Source: Agapetus fuscipes
Taxonomy: Eukaryota > Arthropoda > Insecta > Trichoptera > Glossosomatidae
Reading direction: 5' to 3'
NCBI GenBank assembly: GCA_951799405.1
Contig: OX637335.1
Location: 16,496,342 to 16,560,341, forward strand
DNA length: 64,000 nt
The notes under the pieces are model-generated. The model saw only the letters and a program-made list of their open reading frames with translations. It did no database searches and was not told the DNA's origin. Positions 32,411-43,133 of the stretch are shown one piece after another; position 1 is the first letter of the stretch; every line of letters starts with the position of its first letter. The translations under genes and the position numbers were made by a program.

Positions 32411-33088
32411 TGTTACCATTTACAGGCTCAATTTAATAAAAACTTCGGTTAATTTATTTCACTCAATTTATTTTAAGATTCCCTTCACATTTGGTTCGTT
32501 CACAGATCTCACTTTTGTACTGTATCGCTTGACAGCTCCGATACAAGTCTTCCACTACAAACAACTTTGGCCCTTTTTATAGTATGGCATGAGATCGGTC
32601 CGTAGTCCAGTTATAACGCTTCGGACTCGTAAATGGAAGGTTGTGGGCTAGAATCCCGGCGGAGCACAAAAAATGTACCGTTTATATTTTCAAATATGTT
32701 CTAAGTTGTTCAATAATTCAAACCTTTACCAAAAACCGGTCGACAAAGGTCCATTCAGCCTTACAGCAACTGGTTCATGCTTGAGAATTGGCGCTTTCTA
32801 TAGCGACGACCAATCTCGTAGAGGGCTTTTGAGGTGTGATTCACACAAAAATAGCGCTACCAAATAAATCATCCTATTATTATTATGGCATGAGGATGGT
32901 TCTTGAAACAGTGAGAATTGGGATATGCGATATTTTGCCAAAATATTCGAGCAATCACTCACACCATTCAACAGATACAAGTACAATTGTTCAAACACCT
33001 AAATCTAGAGATGCAGACACACATAGACACACACAGACACACTCGCACATGTAAAAACACAGAGAAACACAATCAAGCATTAGCAACA
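32411..33088 (-). mobile_element. Solo LTR with ATAT target duplication, split by a SINE
   Basis: The minus strand starts TGTTGCTAATGC at 33088 and ends GGTAACA at 32411, with ATAT on both sides (32407-32410 and 33089-33092). Without the SINE it is about 377 bp. It contains the family blocks GTGTGAGTGATTGCTCGAAT and, toward the end, AAATAAATTGAGTG. The ATAT match is in AT-rich DNA, so moderate weight. Confidence 0.75.
32594..32883 (+). repeat. SINE family Y, subtype Ya, with 11-bp target duplication (Ya reference)
   Basis: Full element: head ATCGGTCCGTAGTCCAG, B-box-like GGGCTAGAATCC, Y body, then the Ya 3' module (AGAGGGCTTTTGAGGTGTGA, TTCACACAAAAATAGCGC, AAATAAATCATCC) and an ATT tail. TATGGCATGAG occurs immediately before (32583-32593) and after (32884-32894). 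Removing the SINE rejoins the LTR. This fixes the ends of Ya and shows target-primed retroposition. Confidence 0.93.
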
Positions 33089-33374
33089 ATATTAAAAAAT
33101 ATCTGAAACAACAAACAGTAGCCTTTGAACGTACAGTAGCCATAAGTTTTCCCCCCACACAGAAATCAAATAACAAGACATCCCGAGATTTGTTTGTTCG
33201 TCTTGCAACTAAGTAACAAGATGATCCCAGGGTCTTGCCGCGGGCTATGGGTCCCCTATAAGAATCACCACAAACAGAGTAAGTCCCGAACATCAAGTAT
33301 AAAACATTGCGTGCTAACTCTACCACAGAGTTAAACTTAAAAAAATATGGTAACCTTTCATTTTTTTCACTAAT

Positions 33375-33610
33375 TGTTATGTTTTTACGCGGGCTCAATT
33401 CATTTAAAACTGCGGTGATTTATTTTGCATAATTTATTTCAGATTCGGTTACGATACAGAGTCACTTTACATCTTCACAATACAATGGTCGATTGACTTC
33501 TCCTGCACAGAAATATATGGTCCTTATTTTGTAGCATGAATAAAGATCATTCTCGAATCATTGACTTTACTAGAACATCCGACCACACACTCGAGAGATC
33601 TCGAACAATA
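33375..33610 (-). mobile_element. Solo LTR, truncated
   Basis: Plus strand TGTTATGTTTTTACGCGGGC, then AAAACTGCGGTGATTTATTT and 'gtagcatgaataaagatcat', in the same order as 32411-33088. The 5' end of the LTR is not found. Confidence 0.6.
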
Positions 33611-33702
33611 CCAATCAGTATTAAATAAAATTATATAAGTACCTAACATCATCTAGAAATAGTGCATCTGTAACTGTTAGGACCATTTTAGGCACATACG
33701 GT

Positions 33703-33936
33703 GCTATTTTTAGACATTTTAGTCGCCCATTGAGCCCACGCTTCGACAAACTAATAATTCATTTGTATCAGAACCTGTCAATTCAAGATGGCCGTAACTG
33801 AACAGCTGATTAGTCTTTACAAAAATTACCAAAATTTGGTAGGTAAGAATGACCGAGGTATTGAGACTGCCAGCCCAGGCATAATTAGTTTATCAAAGCA
33901 TGTGCTCAACGGACGACTAAAATATCGAAGAATAGC
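33703..33936. mobile_element. Palindromic MITE family B with a family A core
   Basis: Outer arms 'GCTATTTTTAGACATTTTAG' ... 'GAGCCCACGCTTCGACAAAC' and their complements at the right ('TGTGCTCAACGGACGACTAA'). The centre 'AACAGCTGATTAGTC ... GGTAGGTAAGAATGACCGAG' and 'TTGAGACTGCCAGCCC' is one half of family A. Confidence 0.8.
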
Positions 33937-33969
33937 TTTGTAAGAGTTCTTAACTTAAATTCAGTTTTT

Positions 33970-34265
33970 ACTTTCTTCGGCTCAAAAACCTTCTCAAATC
34001 TCAGGGTCTATCGAACCACAACCTTCCAGGACTCTCTGTTTTGTGCTGCTTCCTTCCATGGCCCTCTTACTCTCAGAACATTGTCTGCCCACCGCATGTA
34101 GGGACGTCCGAGTGGTTTAACAAGGGAGGAAGCACCATAAAAAACATTTCTGATGATTTCATTATTTTAGACTCACGTGGTATATCCCATTTTTTCAGAA
34201 TCTCCTCAATCTGATCACTCTTTACTTTTCTCCGTCGTCTCTTACCTCGTTTCCGTTTCACACTT
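33970..34265 (-). pseudogene. LINE ORF2 C-terminal remnant
   Basis: The minus strand gives S-D-Q-I-E-E-I-L-K-K-W-D-I-P-R-E (about 34150-34220) and, in another frame, R-R-P-Y-M-R-W-A-D-N-V-L-R-V-R-G-P-W-K-E and A-A-Q-N-R-E-S-W (33990-34110). These are typical of LINE protein C-termini. Frameshifts make it a pseudogene. It is the uninterrupted counterpart of 6296-6770. Confidence 0.65.
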
Positions 34266-34886
34266 CTTATTCTGGTGAGCGTTTCAGTTTCCGTACATTT
34301 TTAGTTGAACGCTATGACTGAGTGTGAACGTTTAGTTTTATATTTGGATTTCCGTTTCGTCTCTTTGCTCTCTATTACATTAGCCCGAGGCTGCGGGGAC
34401 CTACACAAACTAAAACATGCCGGGCCACGAGAAGTTTGGACGGAAAAGCAATTTGCTATATGATATTTCAGAGCACAATGCGTCTCAGGAAATTTCAGTT
34501 AAACATTTCTAAGCGGTAAACTAACTCTTAAATTTTAAATATATTTTTTAAAACTGGATTGTTGAAATGACGCTCAAGATTGATAATAAATTTATAATTC
34601 ATGAAATAAATAAATTAACCTTTCCGAATATTTAACGAAAAATTGTAGCAGAACTTACATTATTCAAATGTAATGAAGGAATTACACTGTATCACTAGAT
34701 CTGTGATCTGTTCTCATTCTCAATAATTGTTCTCATTAAGTCAGATTAAGAACAAATTTGTAATTTTGTTTAATCTTGAACAACAAAAAAAAATGAGTTT
34801 TTTGAATACTTGACAAACTATGTATGTAAGCTATGTACACAAATAGTTTTACTTCTTGTTGCGTTATTTCCGAAGGCGTGGCGAAT
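34266..34886. other. unassigned DNA
   Basis: 34620-34680 ('aatatttaacgaaaaattgt', 'gaacttacattattcaa') recalls the sequence left of the hammerhead motif at 5140, suggesting a truncated copy of the same element. Nothing else recognised. Confidence 0.35.
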
Positions 34887-35137
34887 GGAACCTATTTATT
34901 TTAACTTGTAAGGGGGCTAGCCTTACGCCAACCACTTCAGTTGAAGGGGGGGTTTCCCAGCTCCTAAGGGTCCCGTCTGGTACTCATTTCTTGTGAAGGC
35001 TGAGTAAACCTGGCCGGTAGTTTATTTTAGGTTTCAAAATAAGCACCGAAACCATTTCTAATACCCTCGGTGGGATTCGAACCCGAGCTTTCGGCATGGA
35101 ATGCAAGCACTCTACCAACTGAGCTATCGACCGGACC
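34887..35137 (-). repeat. SINE family Z, full
   Basis: The minus-strand head has TAGCTCAGTTGG (A box) and GGTTCGAATCC (perfect B box), then GGTTTACTCAGCCTTCACAA and 'gttggcgtaaggctagcccc'. Read as a tRNA, the arms are plausible, but the acceptor stem is not complementary and the body continues as in other Z copies, so it is a SINE and not a tRNA gene. Confidence 0.88.
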
Positions 35138-35175
35138 ATACCTTCTAATAAAAAATAATTTTCATTGTGTTAACA

Positions 35176-35367
35176 CATTCTTAGACATTTTTAGTCACCG
35201 GTTAAGCCCACGCTTTGACAAACTAATGGTGCCTGAGCTGGAAGCTTCATCATGATAAATCAGCTGTTCACTTGCGGCCATCTTGGATTGATAGGTCTTC
35301 ATACAAATGCATCATTAGTTTGTCAAAGCGTGGGCTCAACCGACGACTAAAATGTCTAAGAATAGCC
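35176..35367. mobile_element. Palindromic MITE family B with a family A core
   Basis: ATTCTTAGACATTTTTAGTC at the left and GACTAAAATGTCTAAGAATA at the right; the centre 'GAGCTGGAAGCTTCATCATG ... GATTGATAGGTCTTCATAC' is family A in the other orientation from that at 33703. Confidence 0.8.
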
Positions 35368-35696
35368 CCGACAATCTCTAAAAAGTTTGCGAAATACATT
35401 GTTCATTTTAAAATTATTTATCGACAATAAACAATCGCAGGCTTTTACAGTGTTTATGGGGAAAACAATGGATATTTTTTTTGCACAGAAAAGGTTTAGC
35501 TGAGAGATAAAACAGTTAAAAAGACCAACGTCTACTACCGGCGAAGTTTGGAATCGAATTTATACTTTTTGATAGAACAGTTCTCAAGTGTTGCCTCTCG
35601 GGAAATATCATCGTAAATATCCTACAGTACTAGCAAATGCTCTTACACAGGGATTTCCAATCGATGGGCCTCGTTGGTCCATTTTTTTTTCTTTTG
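35368..35696. other. unassigned DNA
   Basis: Nothing recognised. Confidence 0.3.
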
Positions 35697-36070
35697 CACC
35701 GGTCCGTCGTCCAGTGTTTACACTTCGGATTCGTGAATGCAAGGTTGTGGGCTCGATTCCCAGCGGAGTACAAAAAATACACCATTTAAAATTTACCTTT
35801 GCTGGGTTGATAAATTCATAAACCTTTTCCAAAGACCGGCCATCAAAAGGTCCATCCAGCCTTACAGCAACTGAGTTTTGCTTGAGAATTGGCGCTTTGT
35901 AGTTCCCCTGTTTCAGGGATGGTCAGCAGGAGTTGCAGGGTGTATGCCCAATTGAGATTTGGTTTTATGTTGTAGGTAAAAGGAGAGCTTGTATCAAAAA
36001 GGTTATGACTCTGGATGAATTGAAAGATGTATGCAAGGACCGAACAAAATGGCGGTTAAACTGCAATGCT
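35697..36070 (+). repeat. Y-X-LINE mosaic
   Basis: Three pieces joined end to end: Y head and body (35697-35903, no 3' module), X centre (35904-35976, CCCCTGTTTCAGGGATGG to 'atgttgtagg') and a LINE C-terminus (35978-36070, V-M-T-L-D-E-L-K-D-V-C-K-D-R-T-K-W-R-L, then stop). Either template switching or successive nested deletions would give this. Confidence 0.7.
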
Positions 36071-36123
36071 GGCGTTTAAGGCTGAGGCTGTACAATTTTT
36101 AAGTTTTCACTTTTTTATAGAAT

Positions 36124-36330
36124 ATAATAATATTACGATGATTTATTTGGTGAGCGCTGTTTTTGTACCACAACTCAAGAGCCCTCTGCGAGCTTGGTCG
36201 TCGCTGTAGAAAGCGCCAATTCTAAAGCAAGACCCAGTTGTTGTAAGGTTGGATGGACCTTCCAGTGACCGGTCTTTGGTAAAGGTTTATGAATTTTTCA
36301 ACCCAGCGAAGAGCACATTTAGAAATATAA
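36124..36330 (-). repeat. SINE family Y, subtype Ya, head missing
   Basis: ATT tail, 'GATGATTTATTTGGTGAGCG', 'CTCAAGAGCCCTCTGCGAGC' and the reverse of the Y body to 'CCCAGCGAAGAGCACATTTA'. The tRNA head is missing. With 35697 it forms an inverted Y pair. Confidence 0.8.
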
Positions 36331-36410
36331 ATATGGGTTGTAGGTTTTTAAATTTCTATTGTTTAACTTTTGTTTGTTTTAAGTACTTCAATGTAATAAA
36401 TTGTTTGTAT

Positions 36411-36650
36411 TCCTTAACTTATAGGTTGGTATGAGGCTGACCCCCCATACTGTAAAAAAAATGGTTCACTTTGCCAATGTCACCCCTGTGTCAGGGAAGG
36501 TCGGCGAGAGTTTATGTTCATTTGAGATTGGGTTTTTATATTGTAGGTCCACAAACGGCATGTGCTAGCGCGAACTTATACATGTCTGCTTCTGGGAATG
36601 CGTTTATTATGAATCTTTAATGATATACATCTTTGCAGCTTAGATTTTCA
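36411..36650 (+). repeat. Family X copy
   Basis: CCTTAACTTATAGGTTGG to ATACATCTTTGCAGCTTAGA, full length with a small deletion around 'ggcgagagtttatg'. Confidence 0.85.
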
Positions 36651-36665
36651 TTTTAACGATTTTTA

Positions 36666-36750
36666 ATTTCGAACTTGCAAGTGTCTGCTTGTGAGAATGC
36701 ATGTTATGTGAATCCCCAATGTTGCATATCTTTGCAACTTAGATTATATC
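36666..36750 (+). repeat. Family X 3' fragment
   Basis: 'cgaacttgcaagtgtctgct' to 'catatctttgcaacttagat', directly behind the previous copy. Confidence 0.75.
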
Positions 36751-37204
36751 AGCGTCATTTCATCAAGTTTTCTTCAAAAATTCTTGAGGTGAAGTAAATG
36801 CTCATTTTGTGAACATGAATTTGTGTGGTTTTTAAAAAAATGTAAACCTATACGTTCTGCAATTTACCGCAACTGAGCTGCCCATATAGTGTAACGTCTT
36901 GTCGCGATTTTGGGTTGTCGTAATATTTCACTGAACCGTTAGTATTAAAACATTGGTAAGCTCTTCCCCTAAAGACATTCATACACTATAGACTTCCTGG
37001 CAGCAAATGCTCCAAAGACAGCGTTAAAGTACATACGGGGCTGTCTCCACACGGCAGATGTATTACATTCTCAAGTCCCAGTTGCAGCATAACTCTTTCC
37101 TAGCGCGGCATTTTAATATGAACAAAATCTCTAAATAACACAGCACTCCGAGCCGCACATCAGCCATGTCGCAAACGTGGGTTTGTATAAAACCGATTAA
37201 TATA
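36751..37204. other. unassigned DNA
   Basis: Nothing recognised. Confidence 0.3.
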
Positions 37205-37295
37205 ATAATAATAATAACTGACTCTGGAGGAAATGAAAGAAGTATGTAAGGAAAGAAAGAAATGGCGGTTGATCTGTAATGTTGGCGGCTAGGGT
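37205..37295 (+). pseudogene. LINE ORF2 C-terminal fragment
   Basis: Reads L-T-L-E-E-M-K-E-V-C-K-E-R-K-K-W-R-L-I-C-N-V-G-G then stop, in line with 35978 and 42520. Confidence 0.65.
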
Positions 37296-37370
37296 TTATT
37301 AAATTGGAATTTGTTTTCTGTTTTAGTTTTGATGTCCATTATTATTTATTGATTTAAAAATAGTTATTTA

Positions 37371-37490
37371 TGCCACTGCCTAGTAATGATAGTCTTTGTA
37401 ACACGAGTGCTAGTTTGTGCCATGAGGCGCAGCCGAATGGCACAATAGAAAGCACGAGTGTTACAAAGGCTAATTACGTGCAGTGGCATA
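37371..37490. mobile_element. Palindromic MITE G
   Basis: 'GCCACTGCCTAGTAATGATA' ... 'CTTTGTAACACGAGTGCTAG' is answered by 'AAAGCACGAGTGTTACAAAG' and 'TAATTACGTGCAGTGGCA'. It lies 37 bp before Helitron A. A related palindrome (GTTGCGTAATG type) is at 41315-41460. Confidence 0.65.
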
Positions 37491-37548
37491 CAATACTTTT
37501 TCTACGACCATGAAAGAATTAACAAAATCTATATCTATAAAGAAGGAT

Positions 37549-37590
37549 GTGTGTATGTATGTATGTATGTATGTATGTATGTATGTATGT
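37549..37590. repeat. (TATG)n microsatellite of the first Helitron head
   Basis: About ten TATG units after 'gaaggatgtg'. The same position in the other heads carries longer arrays (38148-38232, 57004-57084, 59167-59298), so the array length varies between copies. Confidence 0.95.
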
Positions 37591-37786
37591 CCCCTATAGA
37601 CTCATAAACCGCTCATCCGATTTTGACGAAATTTTCAGGAAACATGTAACATATTCTTAGAACGAATCCTGTGAAGTTTGATGGTGATCAAATAAACAGT
37701 GGTTCTCAATTCTCGATATTTCAGCAACGAGGTCGGTAAATTTTGAAACCACCCAATAGAAGAAGACCATTATATTCAACTACAAT

Positions 37787-38117
37787 ACATAATCTTAGTT
37801 GCAAATATACATTTACATTAAAGATTCATATAAAATGCATGCTCACAAGTAGACACATGTAAGTTCACGCTTACAAATGCTGCATGTGTACCCACTCATA
37901 ATTTAAAATCCAAATCTAAAATGAACAACCCAGTAACTTTTACTTTACGCCAACTTGAAATGGATGTTATTCAGCTCCTGAGTGGCTTGACACTCATTTC
38001 TTATGAAGGCTGAGTAAGCCTTGCCGGTATTTTATTTTGGTTTTAAAATAAACACTGAAACGGGAAATAATTTCTGACAACTTCGGTGGGATTCTAACTC
38101 GAGATCTCGGCATGGAA
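37787..38117 (-). repeat. X and Z fragments inside Helitron A, first unit
   Basis: 37787-37945 is a minus-strand X 3' portion ('aatcttagttgcaaatatac' to 'aacaacccagtaactt'). 37950-38117 is a minus-strand Z body that stops at 'catggaatgca' inside the tRNA head, where the second Helitron head begins. Confidence 0.75.
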
Positions 38118-38147
38118 TGCAATCTATCTATCTATATCTATAAAGAA

Positions 38148-38232
38148 GGATGTGTGTATGTATGTATGTATGTATGTATGTATGTATGTATGTATGTATG
38201 TATGTATGTATGTATGTATGTATGTATGTATG
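38148..38232. repeat. (TATG)n microsatellite of the second Helitron head
   Basis: About twenty TATG units. Confidence 0.95.
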
Positions 38233-38436
38233 TTCCCTATACTCATAAACCGCTCATCCGATTTTGACAAAATTTTCAGGAAACATGTAACATATTTTTA
38301 GAATGAATCCTGTGAAGTTTGATGGTGATCAAATAAACAATGGTTCTCAATTCTCAATATTTCAGCAACGAGGTCGGTAAATTTTGAAACCACCCAATAG
38401 AAGAAAACCATTATATTCAACTACAATACATAATCT

Positions 38437-38795
38437 TAGTTGCAAATATACGTTTAAATTAAAGATTCATATAAAATGCATGCTCACAAGTAGACACATG
38501 TAAGTTCACGCTTACAAATGCTGCATGTGTACCTACTCATAATTTAAAATCCAAATCTAAAATGAACAACCCAGTAACTTTTACTTTACGCCAACTTGAA
38601 ATGGATGTTATTCAGCTCCTGAGTGGCTTGACACTCATTTCTTATGAAGGCTGAGTAAGCCTTGCCGGTATTTTATTTTGGGTTAGAAATAAACACTGAA
38701 ACGAGAAATAATTTCTGACAACTTCAGTGGGATTCTAACTCGAGATCTTGGCATGGAATGCAGTTACTCTACCAACTAAGCTATAGACCGGACTT
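38437..38795 (-). repeat. X fragment and full Z SINE inside Helitron A, second unit
   Basis: Same X piece as at 37787, followed by Z (38580-38795) that here includes the whole tRNA head ('gttactctaccaactaagct' then 'atagaccggac'). Confidence 0.75.
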
Positions 38796-38828
38796 TTTAC
38801 AAATATGGTGGATCGATATCGGTTTGGT

Positions 38829-39381
38829 TAGGGGTAAGCAACCTGCGGCTCACCAGCCACATGCGGCTCTTTGGGTGTGAAGTTACGGCTCTTTAGCTTC
38901 ATACGCAAATATAAAAAAAACACAGAATTATACTTCTGATCGAAAAAAACTAAATCGTTCTGAATCGATTAACGATCTCTCCGCTACTTGTACTCGCTTT
39001 TCACCCCCCACCCTCCCCTTGCCCCATCGACGCTATTTATTGTTGGCAAAAAAACATTTGTGGCTCTTTACAAATCCAAATCCAAAATAAGATATGTATC
39101 ATTTGAGATTCACATCAAATGCATTCCCATAAGCAGACACGCATAATTTCGCGCTCACACATACCGCATGTGGAACTACAATATAAAAACCCAATCTTAA
39201 ATGAACATAAGCCCTGCAACTTTTGCCGACCTTCCCTGAAACAGGGGCGACATTGGCAAAGTGAACCATTTTTTACAGTATGGGTGGTCAGCCTCACACC
39301 AACCTATAAGTCAAGGAAAAACTTTGAAATTTGTAAATTGTAATTTTTGGCTCTTCTGACTCAAAAGGTTGCCGACCCCTG
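38829..39381. mobile_element. hAT-like non-autonomous element inside Helitron A
   Basis: Left end TAGGGGTAAGCAACC and right end GGTTGCCGACCCCTG are inverted; 'CATGCGGCTCTTTG' and 'GGCTCTTCTGACTC' are the subterminal GGCTCTT motifs known from this hAT MITE group. An X copy (39092-39318, minus) is inserted. Target duplications do not match. Confidence 0.7.
39092..39318 (-). repeat. Family X copy inside the hAT-like element
   Basis: 'aataagatatgtatcatttg' to 'ccaacctataagtcaagga'; well preserved. In Helitron B the corresponding copy has lost its 3' part. Confidence 0.85.
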
Positions 39382-39384
39382 GCC

Positions 39385-40135
39385 TAGACAAAAGTTCCAA
39401 ATTAAAAAATGTTATTCAAGTATTCCAAGTTGAATTTTAGAAATGTAAGAAAGCTTTTATATCCCGCACTTATAAAAAATACGATAAACGAAAGTTCGTA
39501 GGTCACAACTAGAAGACCATATTGAAATATATTATTATTATTAAAACCTTTTATTGAAACATACTTTTAATTAAAATATACATAATATAGTTGTTTTTTC
39601 AAAAAACGCATTTCTGTAAAATTATATACTCACCACAAATTTAAAGATCGTTTTTTTCTCGGTGGTTAAACGTCTTTCTTCTATGTGACAATGGTCCAAA
39701 GCAACCAAGATAAACAAAATGTTTGCCTTTTACCTAACCCGGCCGTGCGACTTACAATTTTGTTGTCAATAGAAAATGTTCCGTGTGCACTACCTAAAAC
39801 TTTCACTTATTGAAATAATGGATAGAGCACATTTTAAATGTGGGGAAAAAATGTGAATTCACTTGGCCGGGATAAACACAGGACAGGGAGTCAAAAATTC
39901 AACATAAATTAAACACTTTTATGGAGATAGTTGAAAAAACACTTAAGTGCATCATATTGTATGAAGCATTTTCCCCAACTGCATACGTTTCACAGTGCGG
40001 TTACATTGAAAAATATTCCTGATTGTTTGGAATACATTTATTTCTTCACTTTGCTCAAAGAGTATAGTGAATTTTATAGATTAGTTCTTTAATTGTATGA
40101 TTATAAAATTTAATTTATTGTTTATATTCTTTTCT
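39385..40135. other. Unassigned Helitron interior
   Basis: This stretch is nearly identical in copy B (60297-61061) but contains no gene I recognise. '39840-39880 gtggggaaaaaatgtgaatt' and 'ggccgggataaacacaggac' are unique to the element. Confidence 0.5.
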
Positions 40136-40384
40136 TGTATAGGTCAATATGCATCTGACCAACTATAAATAGAAAATGGTTCACTCTGCCAATGTCACCC
40201 CTGTTTCAGGGAAGGTCAGCAAAGAGTTGCAGGGTGTATGTTCATTTGAGATTTGGGTTTTTATGTTGTAGGTTCACACGCAGAATGTGCAAGTGTGAAC
40301 TTATACGTGTCTGCTTGTGGGCATGCACTTAATGAGAATTCCAAATGTAACAATTATATCCATGCAACTTAGAATAGATTAGAT
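40136..40384 (+). repeat. Diverged family X copy in the Helitron
   Basis: 'gtataggtcaatatgcatct' to 'tccatgcaacttagaataga'. The same diverged copy is at 61324-61570 in copy B, so it was in the Helitron before it spread. Confidence 0.8.
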
Positions 40385-40743
40385 GAGTGACGTTACATAG
40401 CCGATTTTTTTTATCTTAAATATAAATGGAGCACCGCAATCGATTTTCCCTATGCTTGGCTCTGCTGCTTAACAGTTGTACCTAGACTTTTTTTTTTAGA
40501 AAACGTGAAGATTAACCTAGAGATAAATTGTGTGAAGCTTGATTCCGATTAGCACACTTTTTTTTTTGATCCTGTTGTTTCCTCTTTTATCTGTAGAAAA
40601 AAATTGATACCACATGCCCAAATGGCGTAGTGAAACACGCCGGGTACTGCTAGTAGTGAATAATAGTCATTATAATGTACTCGTCCATTTGAAGTAATTA
40701 AAACCTTACCTTAGTCAAAACGTGTGATTTATTATTCCCTTCG

Positions 40744-40975
40744 ATTATCGAATCTAATCTAAGTTGTAAAGATAAATTATATTTAGGTTTCATATTGAAT
40801 TCATGCCCACAAGCCGACACATATAAGGTCGCGCTTTTACATCCTGCATATAAGCTTAAACATTCAAACCCAAAACTCAAATAAACATATGCCCTGCAGT
40901 TGTATTGGCACGTGAACCAAGTTTGTACAGCATAGGTGATCAACCTCATACCCACCTATTAACCAAGTAACTTTT
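40744..40975 (-). repeat. Family X copy
   Basis: 'tcgaatctaatctaagttgt' to 'cctattaaccaagtaact'; full length with a deletion in the GACCTTCCCTGAAAC segment. Confidence 0.8.
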
Positions 40976-41157
40976 TGAGTTTGTTTATTTTTTGCGGTGA
41001 AAATTTTTGTATTGTTTTCCTTTCAAGCCTTTTATTTTCCTTTGAAAAAAGGAAAGCTTTATTTGGAGCATTCCGATAAATAAATTTGACAAATTTTAGC
41101 ACTATTAACAATTTTTATTTGGCTCTACACATAAAATATATTTATTTTCATCTGAAC

Positions 41158-41271
41158 AGGGCTGGAAGTCTCATCGCTACGGTAATTCCTACCTACCGAA
41201 TACCAGTAATATTGTATGAAGCCTAATCAGCTGATCGCTTGCGGCCATCTTGGATTGACAGGTCTTCATAC
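41158..41271. mobile_element. MITE family A, half copy
   Basis: AGGGCTGGAAGTCTCATCGC ... GGATTGACAGGTCTTCATAC. It stops at the palindrome centre. Confidence 0.75.
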
Positions 41272-41314
41272 CCCCACAAGGTTGACACTCGAAATTCAAA
41301 AATGGTTCCATTTC

Positions 41315-41460
41315 TGACAATGCGCATGCGCACATTTTCATTTCAACACCGTTACCAGTTGCGTAATGTTACATTACGCAACGGGTGTAGAAATGTATGT
41401 CATTGTGATTGCGTTAGCCGTTTTGTAATTAGTAAATTACCAAATGGGAGTAGAAAAATG
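41315..41460. mobile_element. Palindromic repeat related to MITE G
   Basis: 'CAGTTGCGTAATGT' next to 'ACATTACGCAACGGGTG' forms a perfect 13-bp inner stem. 'tcatttcaacacc' answers 'gtgtagaaatg'. Confidence 0.6.
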
Positions 41461-41476
41461 TAATTTGTCGTGTATG

Positions 41477-41722
41477 TTCCTTGACTTATAGGTTGGTATG
41501 CGGCTGACCACCCATGCTGTAAAAACAGTTCACTTTGCCAATGTCACCCCTGTCTCAGGGAAGGACGGCAAGAGTTGCAGGGTGTGTGTCCATTTGAGAT
41601 TTGGTTTTTATGTTGTAGGTTTACATGTGGCATGTGAAAGCGCGAACTTGAACGTGGGTTGTGAAAATGCATGTAATGTGAATCTTTAATGTAACATATC
41701 TTTGCAACTTAGATAAGATTAG
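41477..41722 (+). repeat. Family X copy
   Basis: TTCCTTGACTTATAGGTTGG to CATATCTTTGCAACTTAGAT with AAGATTAGAT tail. Close to the family consensus. Confidence 0.88.
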
Positions 41723-42116
41723 ATACGAATAGATAGTAATACATATTTAATTTCAGCTTAGTCACGTGGAGGGTGCAATACATGACCAGCCATAAAAAAA
41801 AACACAGCAATAGAAAAGTACATGGAAGAAAAATACAAAAATGCAGAAAATACAAAAATCCAAAAATACACAAAAGCAGAAATATATAAAAAAAAAACAA
41901 AATATCTAATTGTACAGATAGAATCGAAAGGAAAGAGAATACATGTAGGTAAATTATACATACATAGGAATAGCAAGAACATATTACACAGGGGAGAAAA
42001 GGCTAGGTAAGCTTTAGGTTCATTGCCCAATGATGCCATATATTATGCCAGTGTATTCATATTTTATTTGTCTACATTTATTTATTAAAAAGTTATGACT
42101 TTTTATAAGAATGGGA

Positions 42117-42375
42117 TATCTAATCTTATCTAATCTAAGTTGCAAATATGCGTAACAGTAAAGATTCACATTATATGCATTTTCACAAGCAGACACGTAT
42201 AAGTTCGCGCTCACACATGCCGCATGTGGACCTACAATATAAAACCCTGAGTCTAAAATGGACATACACCCTGCAACTCCTGCCGACCTTCCTCGAACAT
42301 GAGTGACATTGACAAAGCGAACCATTTTGTTTATAGTATTGGTGGTCAGTCGCATACCAACCTATAAGTCAAGGA
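42117..42375 (-). repeat. Family X copy
   Basis: 'atctaatcttatctaatcta' tail, then 'agttgcaaatatgcg' to 'caacctataagtcaaggaat'. Close to consensus. Confidence 0.88.
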
Positions 42376-43049
42376 ATATAAACAACAAATAACATTTTAG
42401 ACATAAACAAATGGATAAACATTAAAATCCAATAAAAAATTCTAATTTAAATTGTACAATTTACATTTAAAATTTTCAATTGAATGGGATAATATAATGA
42501 ATGGGGTATTCAGAGTCATAATAAAAGGAAAGCTTGTATGAAAAGGGTTATGACTCTGGATGAAATGAATGAAGTATGTAAGGACAAAAAAATGGCGGCC
42601 AATCTGTAATGTTAAATTTTTAATTTTGAAGCTTATAAATGCCTCAAGGATAAAGGAATTTAATAGCCTGTGACCCATAGACAAAATCTACCCAACAATT
42701 TGCTCAAACAAGGAGGTTTAAGTACCGACATAATACTTTTTTCTGGTACTACATATATATAACTATAGAAAACAGAAACATAAATCTTTTAACTAAAGAA
42801 ATCCTTAACATCACATCGATATTTTTTAGATCAAGTTAAAAAAAAACAATAATTTAATGATTGGAAAGCAAAATTCATATCTTCATTAATGCTGCGTTAT
42901 GCCTGCTACAAACGGACATCCATGTTTTGCCATTGTTGCATGTCATGCACGCAAATGACGGAAAATTAAACATTTCTCATAATAAAAGATTTTATCTTTT
43001 AAGATGAACGATTACAACATTCAATACAAATGTCTCATAAATATTATAA
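42376..43049. other. Unassigned with a LINE fragment
   Basis: 42520-42612 (plus) reads K-A-C-M-K-R-V-M-T-L-D-E-M-N-E-V-C-K-D-K, the C-terminal signature of the scattered LINE. The remainder is AT-rich and unassigned. Confidence 0.55.
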
Positions 43050-43133
43050 TCTCAAATGAATACAAGCTCGGTAAGTTTTGTCGACCTGCCTTAAAACGGG
43101 AGTGATATTGGCAAAGTGAACCAATTTTTACGA
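43050..43133 (-). repeat. Family X fragment
   Basis: 'tctcaaatgaatacaagctc' to 'gcaaagtgaaccaatttttac'. Confidence 0.7.

Larger units (their letters stand above)
37528..40653 (+). mobile_element. Composite non-autonomous Helitron (copy A)
   Basis: Starts TCTATATCTATAAAGAAGG after an A and ends GGGTACTGCTAG before a T. Eleven bases before CTAG is a hairpin (GGCGT, loop, ACGCC). TC start, CTRR end, 3' hairpin and A|T insertion are the Helitron hallmarks. No Rep/helicase gene. A second, identical head starts near 38126, so the element has two 5' ends and one 3' end. It carries TATG microsatellites, X and Z fragments and a hAT-like piece. Copy B (56979-61839) has the same arrangement. Confidence 0.85.

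Noticed and set aside
32594..32883. tRNA gene
   Set aside because: Head of SINE Ya with target duplications around the whole 290-bp element.
32991..33398. 135-codon minus-strand frame with a Cys/Val-rich end
   Set aside because: Crosses two LTR copies; the Cys/Val part is a CACA-type repeat of the LTR.
34887..35137. tRNA gene
   Set aside because: A and B boxes are perfect, but the acceptor stem does not pair and the sequence continues as SINE Z.
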